A DNA stretch of 64,000 nt from Pachypanchax playfairii (taxonomy: Eukaryota; Chordata; Actinopteri; Cyprinodontiformes; Aplocheilidae), in NCBI GenBank assembly GCA_006937955.1, contig SSNP01000001.1, positions 9,266,082 to 9,330,081 on the forward strand, read 5' to 3'. Below the pieces are notes generated by a model, which searched no databases, had not been told where the DNA came from, and was given only the letters and a program-made list of their open reading frames with translations. Below, one piece after another: positions 48,387-59,460 of this stretch (within the stretch, counting starts at the first letter, position 1; each line of letters begins with the position of its first letter). The position numbers and the translations under genes were made by a program.

Positions 48387-51300
48387 GGGGGGGGGGGTTA
48401 ATTATAATATGAGAAGCATATATAATATAACAGAAATTCAACAATCGGAACAAAAGCTTAAAGAAAAAAAACAACAAAACAAAGCAGAACACATTGAAAA
48501 ATGGCTCCAGTAAAATAAACCAGTTGAGACGGTTAAAAAAGATCCATCAAATTTTAACGACTAACCAGATTCATATACATAAACAACAAAAGTTTAGTTT
48601 AATTAACTAGATTTTATTTGAGCTAAAAAGATGAACTCCATGCGTAAATAAAAAACAAAACAAAAAACAACTGGAACCACCAATTTTGAATGTTTTAGTA
48701 CATTCTTATTCTAATTGATGATACTATGTGTCGTATCTATCACATAATATATTACTTTATCAATTCAGTATATTGCCAATTCACAATAAAAGTGATCTCA
48801 AAGTTTTCGTCAACAGGACAAACACTGAAGGGTTCAACCAGTCGTCCTTTATATGAAACAAGAAACAGAGTTAAAGTTAACAACAGCAATAACAATGAAA
48901 ACAAACATGGAGAGCAAAGAGAATAAAGACAGCAGAGAGAAGACATGGTTATTATGTCCTCCAGCAGTCTGATACTATAGCAGCATAACTAAAGGGATGG
49001 ATCAGGATAACCTCAGCTAACAATAACTATAAGATTGATCAAAAAGGAAAGTTTTAAGTCTGTTCTTAAAGCTACACAAGGTGTCTCTAGAATCTGGTTC
49101 CACAGGAGAGGAGCCTGATAACTAAAAGCTCTTCCTCCCGTTCTATTTTTAGAAACTCTCAAGCAGACCTGCAGTCTGAGAGCGAAGTGATCTGTTAGGA
49201 ACATATGGAACAATAAGATCTTTAATATAAGATGGAGCTTGGTCATTCAAGGCCTTATACGTCAAAAGTAAAATTTTAAACTTTATTCTGGATTTCACAG
49301 GGAGCCAATGAAGTGATGCTAAAACAGGAGAAATATGATCTCTCCTTCTAACTCTCATCAGAACTCTGGCAGCAGCATTTTGGATCAGCTGGAGGTCTTG
49401 AACAGAACTATTACAACATCCTGATAATAAAAAATCACAATAATCAAATCTAGAAGTAATAAATGCATTAACTAATGTTTCTGCATCACTCCAAATTTGT
49501 TGTAATTCTAGTAAAATTCTACAGGTTGAAATCCTGTTTATTTCCCTTAAATTGGTGCCAAATTTCTATAATGAAAGTTTTTTTGTGGGTTGAGTTGCAG
49601 AGTTGCGTATGTGGGCTGCACTCATAAAGAACTGATCAAATCTTCCCTGCCAGTCCTGCTTACAGCATGTGGTCCTAGTCTGACTGTGTGTGATTAGTGG
49701 CACCTGTAATCCTGAACCCTGCTGCAGCTGTCAGTTCTGATCCAAGCAGATGTTTGACTTAACATGTTGTTTGATCAGTATTATATAAATGTTGTGAAGT
49801 TTAATTCAGCAGCTTGTGTTTTTCTTTCCATCGTCAGTCATTAACAGTCCTCGAAACAAAACCAGCCTCCTTTATTGGCTCAGTTCCTTTCCTGAAGATG
49901 CTGCTTCAACAGATGGCTACAAAGTTAATTCATTCAACCAAAAATGCAACATCTTGGTATGTTGTGTTGCAGCGTCTATTTAATTAAATGTTTTCTATCA
50001 CGTTGGGGCCTCCCTGCACTTCCCTTCACACTGCACAGGTAATAAAATGAAGCTTATTGGAGTTTCAAAATATATAAATATATATCTGTTTTGGCAGAGA
50101 TTATCTAAACGTAGATCTTGTTTTAGTGCCACCGTGTTGAAAGCTGCAAATAAACCTCATTATGGTGCATAACGCCGCACAGCAGCTTTAGCTGGATCTG
50201 TTTTGAAGTTGGAGTGGTAATTTGAGAATTTAACCTCATATATTTCTATCTAGACACTTTTAATCCCGTCTACAAATTATAATCTTCTCTTCCATCCACA
50301 CAGAAGCCGTAACTTCACTCTGGAAGCTTTACGCTGTCTTTAAGTTTAAAAAGCAATTAGACCTGAGTCGTTTCCCAGACGTTCTTCTGACGCTGTAGGC
50401 CACCTCTCACATCCCTCCTCCCAGAACTCCGCTCCATCACCCTCCCACAAAATCCCCCACATTACCCTGAGCAGCTGTTTAGGAAAATCAAATTACGCAT
50501 GAAGATATAATTCAAATTCTGCAGCTACTCTCGGCATAAGAGCCGACATCAATTATCCTGCTGTGATTAAAACTAATCAGACTTGGTTTATGATCGGTAG
50601 CCGCTCTGATGTCTTTATTATCTGCCCTTCGATTTGCAGGCAGAATAATCTGGAGATGGAGCTGAAATGATTGTCAGACATTTAAAGTTTGTACAGTAAG
50701 AGCTTCCTTTGTTATGACTAACCTTTTAAAAGGTTGCATCATTTCATTTGACATTTTGGAAACAGCTCATTTGCTTTTGCCAGCACGCCACAAAAAAGAT
50801 GCACCCTGCTGTGAAATGTCATAAGGTTGGCATTTTAAAAGAAAGTCTATTGATTGAATAATGAAAAAGTATCTTTTAAAAAAGATAAACATACATGCAG
50901 ATGTTTTGTAATGTTCTGTTTGAATATGGAACTCAGTTTGTAATTGATGGACGGACCAGGTGTTGTGCTGTAAAGAGTTTATTGTATCGGAGGGTAGAAC
51001 GGGTGCAGAGCTGTAGAAACAATGTTTACACACGGGGAAAACAGAGCTGGCAGATGCAGGTTTCTCTGAACACTGACTTACAGAGTAACGGGAAAACAGA
51101 CGGTCTGAAATCCTGACAAAGTTCAAAATCTAGGAAATCAAAGAACAAGCCGGGAGAAGGTAAAGTCAGAATCCAGAAACAGTCCTGGGTCAAAAAAAAC
51201 GAACTGAAAACCAGCAGCAACCTACTCACACTGGACAGGAGACACAGAGAGGCTTAAATAAGCAACAAAACAGGTGCAGTCAGGTGATGATAAGGAACAG

Positions 51301-51439
51301 GTGCAGGGCATGAACTAAATTACACAACTAAGTGAAGGAGTGAGAGTGCAAATCAAACTACTAAACTACAAACTAGATGGAATGAAAACTAACTCACAGG
51401 AGTGAAACAAGATGAAAAATTTGGGGGAATGAGAGAGAC
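48387..51439. repeat. Second copy of the 3.06-kb duplication
   Basis: Identical to 45324-48376 wherever compared. Unique sequence resumes at 51440. It begins at the 11-G run without the TG array that precedes it in the first copy. Confidence 0.95.
49016..49555 (-). pseudogene. LINE reverse-transcriptase remnant, duplicated copy
   Basis: The same fragment as at 45953-46492, with the same frameshift, repeated because of the 3.06-kb duplication. It should not be counted as a separate insertion. Confidence 0.88.
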
Positions 51440-51613
51440 AACATACCACGTGATAATTAAAGTGAAACTAAATGGACATGGGACAAATCCTATTCAATGA
51501 GACAGGATCGAATGGCTTCAACAGAACACTAGACATCACACTCCAAACACATCCCAGACATAATAACACTAAGACAAATAAAGGTGTGGATGAACAGGAA
51601 CAGTGACATTGAC

Positions 51614-52197
51614 TTAAAGAGGCCATTTCATACAAATTTCAGGACTTTGTGGTTATTTCTTAAGTATTAATATGAAACATTTTATATCTAAAAAACATCA
51701 GGAAACACTGATTAACAGACCTTTCAATCTGTCTGCGTTAAAATTTGGGTGGTTTCGGATCCTTCCGTCAGGCTTCGAGCAGCAGCTCGTTCATATTCAT
51801 TATTCGAATTTGCTGGACACTGATTGGCTAACAAACTAGCCTATGAGAGCAATTTATACTGTTTCCTGCCCCGCTGCACATGGCAACGTCAGATGTTCTC
51901 TCTTCCTGTTTGCTACGTCTTATGCTAACAGCTTTTAGCCAGCAGCATGCTAGATGTGGTTTCAACTGCGGGAGCTGCCGAATACTAACGAACAAAGGAG
52001 TTGTGACGAAACAGATACAGGTCGTTTGGACTCTGGAGAACTCGGGTTTTATCACCACCTGCATAGTTTGAGAGAATAAAACTGAAAGAGAAGTTGTTGA
52101 CCTGTTTTCACCCACTATGAAGGTAAGAACACCTGTGGAGCGAAAATATTCAACAGAAACCTCAGAAAAACTGTTTTTAATGGAAGGGCCTCTTTAA
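51614..52197 (+). mobile_element. TTAA-type MITE family A, copy 4 (complete)
   Basis: TTAAAGAGGCCATTTC to GGCCTCTTTAA, with TTAA at both ends. It is closest in sequence to copy 2 over the first 100 bases. No transposase; the short ORFs inside are incidental. Confidence 0.92.
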
Positions 52198-54565
52198 TGA
52201 ATATAACATGTTTTAATAATCTTATTGATGATGAAAGTCAAATGATGTGAAAACCCCAATTAGTTGAACATGTTTGACTTTACGGTGATTCTCCCCTTGC
52301 TTGTGTGGAGTGTCACTTCAGTTCACACTAGTTTAAAAAAAAGATGTTACAAACACAAAACCTACATGTCTCAGTTTGTCTCCAACAAATCAGAAACAAA
52401 TGTGCACAACTGGTATGTTTACGAAAACATTTTGTCCTTTCACATAATGTGAATAATTAAATATTATGAACCAAATGATAAAGACATGTAAATTAGAGGT
52501 TTAAAACTTTTGTCTAGTCTTGTTTATAACAAATAAGTTTTTTAATTGATTTTCTTTGCTCTTATAACTAAATGTGTCTCCAAAAGATGCAGAAAAAACA
52601 AAATACTTACACAAAGTTGAGTCTGTGACTGATTCTACATTAAATATTAACTGTGTCATTAAACTAGAATTTCTTAATGTTAATTAGCAGGATGAGATGA
52701 AATTTTGTTTGATTTCCATCAGAGTTCTGTGTTTGTAACTTGGGAGTGAGAGCAGCTGCCATTGATTAGACCACAGTTTGACATTAATTAGCAACGAGCT
52801 TCAAACAGTCGTGGGGGGTGTAGAGACCCCTACCAGGAAGGTTACCGAGCAGCACCAAAAGATTTACAGACTTTAAAGTAAAATTTGAGCTGATGAATGA
52901 AAAATAAGAGTTTAATGTTTTTTTTTCCTTTACTATGAACAACGATAAACATGAAGATACTTTTAAAACAACTCGGCTTTCTTTTCTTTTCCTTCAGTCT
53001 TTGCTTTCATGTCCCACTTGACCAGATTACATAAAGAGTCTTTACATGAGTGAATTGAATCTCTGATTCAGATTCCTTTCCACCTTATGGCAAAGACACC
53101 AGAGGGTGTGGGGGAAAGTGGGCCAAGGAAACCATGCAGAAGTGATATGTGTGGATTCCTGCTCTGCTGATCATGTGCACCACTGCCAGGCTGACAGTAA
53201 GCTCCAACAATCATCCTCCTTCCCTTTTCCCATCAACCTTGGTCTGCCTCTGCCAGCCAGCACAGAATCAATCAGCATTGAGATATGGGCTGCCGTCATG
53301 GTGCTGAACAATTCTGGCATGCAAGGTTTCCACCTAATAGACAAAGAGATGAAGATCAATAGCCAATTTGGCCTTGGAATGAGGTTTGAATGGATCAAGA
53401 AAAATTCATTTCTCAAAAATTCATTCTCCTCGTTTTTTTTTTTTATTCTGGAGGGGGTCGTAAAAAAATCAAGATGAATATTCAGAACTGGTCCAGTGAA
53501 AGAGAATCATTTAACCTCCTTATTCCAACCAAAAACAGCTGCAGAAAGTTTAAATGTATGATCATTTAAAATGAATCTATTTATAAGTCTATCACTTATT
53601 AAATGAACGTGTGACAAAGAAAACAAGAACTGATCATTTTGGTTTATTTTTATTTGTTTTTAAATCAATAAATGTAGTACACATTTAAGTTAATTCTCTT
53701 TTGACATTATAATGAATTGTGTGTAGATTCATACATCTGTCTATCATTTATTTTAAATTACTCTGAAACAAAACAAAATAATGAAAAACTTCAGAACTTC
53801 CAAAATAAATCTCCTTTTTTGGAATTTTGTGTATGAATCATCAATGGAACTTGAATAGATATAAATGAAGAATGGACTCTGGCCTGCTCGCATCATAAAA
53901 CCCAGAGAATCCCTTTCCTCCCCATCTGCTCATATCTAAATCTATCATATTATAATTTCTCCATTAAAATGCACAATAATTTGTTTCCATTAGGAGCTCT
54001 TCTCCATAGAGAGTCATGGGGAAGGTGATACTGCTCATATACAGTCTTATCAACTTGGAAAGCTGTAGCCTGGAGGCCTGAGAGGCAGTCATGTCGTCCT
54101 TGATCCACCTCCACCTCTTCACAGAACAAAGGAAGAGATTCAATTAAGAAGTGACACTTTGTGACATGCAGAAAAATCACTCTGCTTTTAAAGTGATCAC
54201 TCATTACATACCAGCTCTCTTTATCTCTTGTCTGCCTGTCTGCCTCACCCACTCTTTATTTGGACAGGTATTCCAATGGCTCCCCCTGGTTGGCATAAAA
54301 CACAGATAAATGAGTCTCATCTTAAATGAAAGGGTCTCCCAAGGTCTTCATGCCCTGAATGTTACTGAGAACTTTTCTTGTTGGATTAAATGGTTTTATT
54401 GATTCACAACAATTAGTCCAGCTCTGAGGGGAGAAGTCGGCTCACACAGATGTGGACGGAGGATTATTCCAGTCCTGTTCCCATCATTCTGATCTTAACC
54501 TGCAGGGAGATATTTGATTTTACCGGCTATCTGTCATTCTGCTTTGTTTAAATGTAATATATATA
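52198..54565. other. Intergenic with two less AT-rich segments
   Basis: Mostly AT-rich. Segments at about 53060-53430 and 53970-54350 look different in composition and contain the longest open frames of this region (plus-strand 123 codons at 53106-53477, minus-strand 100 codons at 53950-54252). No family is recognised. They could be conserved non-coding elements, pseudogene pieces or an unknown repeat. Confidence 0.4.
53106..53477 (+). CDS. Unrecognised 123-codon open frame (weak)
   Basis: Starts MWGKVGQGNHAEVICVDS and includes SISIEIWAAVMVLNNSGMQG; the tail runs through a poly-T tract (about 53435-53445) into Phe-rich sequence, so the true end is doubtful. The antisense frame 53171-53416 is also open (81 codons). 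I recognise no domain, signal peptide or membrane segment. Coding status is uncertain. Confidence 0.2.
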   Translation: MWGKVGQGNHAEVICVDSCSADHVHHCQADSKLQQSSSFPFPINLGLPLPASTESISIEIWAAVMVLNNSGMQGFHLIDKEMKINSQFGLGMRFEWIKKNSFLKNSFSSFFFFILEGVVKKSR

Positions 54566-55078
54566 TTTTTAGGGCTGTAACGATACATTAACCCATGATA
54601 TGATATGTATCTCGATACATTGCTCATGATACGATACATTAAAATTTTTCTTTGTTTTGCATTTTTAACAAAACAAAACTCTCTGGATAATATTTAATTT
54701 GTGTTAATACTTTGACAATGGATGAAACAAACTCACTCATTCACTTTTACATCAGTTTGTAGTATTTTATTAGCAAAACTACTGTCACAAACTAAAATTC
54801 TTACTTAGAGATATGTAATAAGAATTATTTAATAAAGCTTAATGTATTATTAATAGTTGCTCATCACAGAAAGTCACTGATCCGCTTTCACGTCAGTTCG
54901 GAGACTTTTTTTCAGCAATAAAACTTTTTTTACACGATGTTAGAGCGCATGTTGTCCCGCCTTGTGGTGGTCAGTATAACACGTTTACTGTGTTGATTTT
55001 GGTCAACACGATACGGTACGATACGATACCGCTCCCTGTATCGCGATACACCGATACACGAGCACCGATACATGTATT
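54566..55078. mobile_element. Degenerate hAT-like repeat rich in GATAC motifs (truncated)
   Basis: Begins AGGGCTGTAACGATACATTA and continues with many CGATACGATAC-type motifs, ending in GTATCGCGATACACCGATAC-type sequence. The AGGGCTGTAACGATAC start resembles the terminus of a common fish hAT-derived repeat. No matching right terminus or target duplication was found, so it is probably truncated. Confidence 0.6.
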
Positions 55079-55197
55079 TATTTTCCATCAAAAGTGTTTT
55101 TTAAACAAATCTTTTTTTCCAAATAGAGACGTTATTGTGGCTGAGGACTGTGTTATTCCAGGCGGTGCTGAATGGTCCACCACCGAGATCCAAATCA

Positions 55198-55943
55198 AAG
55201 CAGGATACCGACCAGGTGTTCAGGATACTAACCAGGTGTGCAGGATACTAACCTGGTGTGCAGGATACTAACCTGGTGTGCAGGATACTAACCTGGTGTG
55301 CAGGATACTTACCTGGTGTGCAGGATACTAACCAGGTGTGCAGGATACTAACCTGGTGTGCAGGATACTAACCTGGTTTGCAGGATATCAACCAGATTTC
55401 AGGATACTAACTAGGTGTGCAGGATACTAACTAGGTGTGCAGGATACTAACCAGGTGTGCAGGATACTAACTAGGTGTGCAGGATACTAACCAGGTGTGC
55501 AGGATACTAACTAGGTGTGCAGGATACTAACCTGGTGTGCAGGATATCAACCAGATTTCAGGATACTAACTAGGTGTGCAGGATACTAACCAGGTGTGCA
55601 GGATACTAACTAGGTGTGCAGGATACTAACCAGGTGTGCAGGATACTATCCAGATGTTTAGGATACTTCCCTGGTGTGCAGGATACTATCCAGATGTTCA
55701 AGTTACTAACCTGGTGTGCAGGATACTGCCCTGGTGTGCAGGATACTATCCAGATGTTCAAGTTACTAACCTGGTGTGTAGGATACTAACCAGATGTGCA
55801 GGATACTAACCAGATGTTTAGGATACTTCCCTGGTGTGCAGGATACTATCCAGATGTTCAAGTTACTAACCTGGTGTTTAGGATACTAACCTGGTGTGTA
55901 GGATACTACCCAGATCTGCAGGATACTAACCAGATGTGCACCT
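55198..55943. repeat. 20-bp minisatellite, about 37 units
   Basis: Consensus GGATACTAACCAGGTGTGCA with variants (CCTGG, CTAGG, CAGATGTTTA, ATCAACCAGATTTCA). There is some higher-order structure: a unit run including ATATCAACCAGATTTCAGG occurs at about 55385 and again about 160 bases later. ATCCAGATGTTCAAGTTACT recurs at about 55688, 55748 and 55848. The period is not a multiple of three, so it is not protein-coding. Confidence 0.97.
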
Positions 55944-57352
55944 CATAAACATCCATTTTCACTGCCCCCTTGTTTCCTGTTCAGGATTTTGAAGAACTGG
56001 TGTCCATCTCAGGCAGGACAAAACCAGCTCCATAAACCAGTTCTGGGCCTAAACCAGGACATAGAAAATCCGTCCCAGATCCTACAATAGCCTATTTTTT
56101 GGACAGATTTTCACCAAAGCAATGTCAGATTTACCCCCAAACCCTTCCTATTCTTTTCCCCGTCATGTATGAGGATCAATAAAATTCATCCTTTTAAACT
56201 CGTCTTTTTGATTTTTGATGTTCTCTGACATCTAATTTCTGCCGACTCTGGAAATGCAACACGTAGTCTGTCAGAAAAGTGTCACTTCCTGACTTCGATT
56301 TAACAGGATAAACTATTAAAAATCAACCTGCTCCTCACTCTGCCTTCAACATTCATCACTGTTTTCAATTTTTAAAAGAGGGATTATTGATTTCATCTGA
56401 AGAAGCTGGTGGCTCTTCCATCTTGGACTGGAAGGACTGATTGATCTAACTCGCTTCTGAATCGATGCAGTTTCATCCAGTGGGGTTACTACGGCAATAA
56501 AACAATTTGGGTAGATGTACTGTAGCATTTAGATGCTTTCATGTCTACTCGCACTGAAGTGAAGAAAAACCGTATCTATTATTAACCTTTACAGTCATTA
56601 AATAATATCTGGAAGGACAAAATGGAATTCTGTATCGCAGACTTTTCCACATCGCTGCTTTTTAAACAAAACCTGATGACTTTGCAATATCTCATTCGTC
56701 ACTGCTGTCATCAGTTCTACTGATTTCATTAAACACTTCACTCTACGCTTGTTGTGACACATAATACTGGCTTCACAAGTAAATTAATTTAAATATGTAT
56801 TAGCTGGAAACTTGGAAATATGCTTGTAGCGCTCCCCCTAAGCTAACACAATCTAAATGTTAATTAAGATTTGAGCAGTGAGCTGGAGAAAGGAGTGTTT
56901 ACAATAAAGCAAATGCTCTCCAACTTATATACAGAGCAGGAGATATTATTATTTTATTGTGCATATTTATTCAACTTCATCAGCAAAAACAGATTCAGAG
57001 GAAATGAAGATGAAACCATGAGTACATCCAGGTTAGATGGAACATGAGTAAATGCTGCTCGGTTGGCTTAATTCCAAATAATGTTTGTTTTTCATTAGTT
57101 TTCCGTGCGGTTATCAAATATACGTGCAAACTGAAAGTGAACCGAACACATAATTTGTTTTCCAAATAAAGGAACGACGCAGAATGTGTGAGGTGAATCT
57201 GTCAGCTGTTGTTTAAAAAAAAACAAACAATAATTCACTCTTTTGAAGTGGGAAAGATTATCAACAACTTCTATCTTTTAACAAATTAGTTTGGAGAATA
57301 TGATTATCATCCGATTTGAGTGGGATCGAGACCAAAGTCCATACCTGCTGTC
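55944..57352. other. Intergenic, no recognised gene
   Basis: AT-rich with no supported gene, repeat or RNA. Confidence 0.5.
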
Positions 57353-57920
57353 TCAAAGAGGCCCTTCCGTTAAAAATGTTTTTTCTGAGGTTTCTGTTGA
57401 ATATTTTAGCTCCACAGGTGTTCTTACCTTCATAGTGGGTGTTAAAACAGGTCAACAACTTCTCTTTCAGTTTTTATCTCTCAAACTACGCAGGTGGTGA
57501 TAAAACCCGAGTTCTCCCGAGTCCAAACGGCCTGTACTTGTTACGTCACAACTCCTTTGTTCATTAGTATTCATCAGCTCCGGCAGTTGAAACCACGCCT
57601 AGCATGCTGCTGGCTAAACACTGTAGCATAAGACGTAACAAACCGGAAGAGACTACGTGCGCTGTTGCCATGCACAGCGGGGCAGGAAACAGGAAGCTGT
57701 GCTCTCATAGGCTAGTTTGTTAGCCAATCTGAGTCCAGCAAATTCGAATAATAAATATTAATGAGTTGCAGCCTGAAACCAGCTGAATCTTCACGCACAG
57801 ATTGAAAGGTCTGTTAATCAGTGTTTTCTAACGTTTTTTAGATATAAAATGTTTCATATTACTGGTTAATACTTGAAATAACCACAAAGTCATGAAATCT
57901 GTGTGAAATGGCCTCTTTAA
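57353..57920 (-). mobile_element. TTAA-type MITE family A, copy 5
   Basis: Reverse orientation. The left boundary is mutated to TCAAAGAGGCC, while the right keeps GGCCTCTTTAA. The core sequence matches the other copies, with a shorter section around 57770-57785. Confidence 0.9.
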
Positions 57921-57954
57921 AACAAATACAACTTCAATCTGGATTTTGATATTT

Positions 57955-58050
57955 TCTTATTGACCTGTCCAGGTATGACCCTGCCTCTCGCCCAATGACT
58001 GCTGAAGATAGACACCAGCCCCCTGCATCCCTGTACAGGTGATGGATGGA
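57955..58050 (-). repeat. Repeat R tail fragment
   Basis: GACCTGTCCAGGTATGACCC, CTCGCCCAATGACTGCTG and GATGGATGGATG: the same tail as at 7541-7601, in reverse orientation. Confidence 0.65.
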
Positions 58051-59324
58051 TGCTGCTGATGCAATGGGAGAGAAAGTGCAACTGCCAAGCACAGTGCTGT
58101 TTATATACATATTCAGCTGTGTGTACGGTCAGCAGAAACAATGAGGGCGGGTTTTAAAAACAACATAATTTAACAGGGAAAATTATTATAAAAAACTTAA
58201 AAATATATAATTTTTGACTTTAAAACAGCCATCACTGCCAATGATGTGCGCATCATCTCCCCACATGCAGGAATTAATACAAAGAACCACCTTTCTCCTC
58301 AAAGCCATGGCCATCTTATTTCCTTTGGTACCAATAAACTGACTTTGCTTTTGAAGGGGGGTGTTTGGGGTTTGGGACTCAGATGTCTCACTGCTTTCAG
58401 ATGTTTTATACTGACCTGTCAGTTTAACAGAAGAGGTATTGTGGAAGTGCTGCTGTCCACCTGCATGAGATCAGAGTCTGAACTGTGACGACTTTTTAAA
58501 AACAGCTGTAAACCTTTGAAACCAGCCTGTTTTCTAACAGCTTTAAACATTGTTTCACAATCCAACAGTTGTTGCACTTTTAGAATAACGTGGAATAAAA
58601 AGCAGATAAAGTGTTTCTGAGACTGGAGCTGCTTCAAGTCTTGGACTTGAATCAATTAAGTCGTCAATTAAGTTTTAATTAAACTTCATTTCTCCAAACA
58701 GGTTGTTCAAAAAGCTAAATACAACAGCTAAAATATTAATGCCCATAAATTACAGACTTATTCCTTTAATATTTGGAAGAAAGGCAAAAATATTAGTTTG
58801 TACCTTTAAACTGATGTAAGAGACAGTTGTCCAAAAGTCACAGCAACACAATTGTGTTCTTTAATCCTTCTTGTTTCTATAGCTGATAAAGGATCAAGAA
58901 AGAAAATCACATTCAGTGAGTTAATTGCGCTCGGCACTGACGCTGGCCCTCATTAACCTTTATGCATTACCTTTTACTGCGGATCAACGGACGGCTTTAA
59001 ATCTGCCATCTGTTGCTGTCAGTTCACCTTTGCAGCAAATCAGTGACACATTGAAATTTTTCAAGGGCTTCAGCAATTTATTCTAACAAGATCTGGGACT
59101 TTAATCAGACTGTGGGCTCGTCAAGCTCCAACCACCTTTTCAAAACAAACACTTATTTCATTTGACAAGCTTTCGCTTGTTGTATTTTGTTGCTTTTATA
59201 AATGCAGGTCATTGAGTATTTAATGACAGGTATTATTTTCTGTGAAACGCAATAGACACAGATTTGTAACACGACTCTCTATGTTCTGATTCCATAAACA
59301 AACAACAAATTTAAGTCAGTTTTT
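58051..59324. other. Intergenic, no recognised gene
   Basis: AT-rich; the frames at 58246-58488 and 58419-58655 overlap antisense and show no motif. Confidence 0.45.
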
Positions 59325-59460
59325 TTTCCTTACCCACTTCCTGTTCAGGGTGGCGCCCATCTCCAGAGATCATTGGCAAGGGGCGGGGTTACACCTGGAT
59401 AGGTCACCAGTCCATCACATGGCCACAGACAATTTACTCTCACATACACACTATAAATTT
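59325..59460 (+). repeat. Repeat R fragment (5' part)
   Basis: CTTCCTGTTCAGGGTGGCGC, GGGGCGGGGTTACACCTGGA and CACCAGTCCATCACATGGCC match the first half of repeat R. It is truncated after the ACACACTATAAATTT region. Confidence 0.7.

Noticed and set aside
55198..55943. CRISPR-like array
   Set aside because: Units are head-to-tail 20-bp repeats without unique spacers, in a vertebrate context: a minisatellite.
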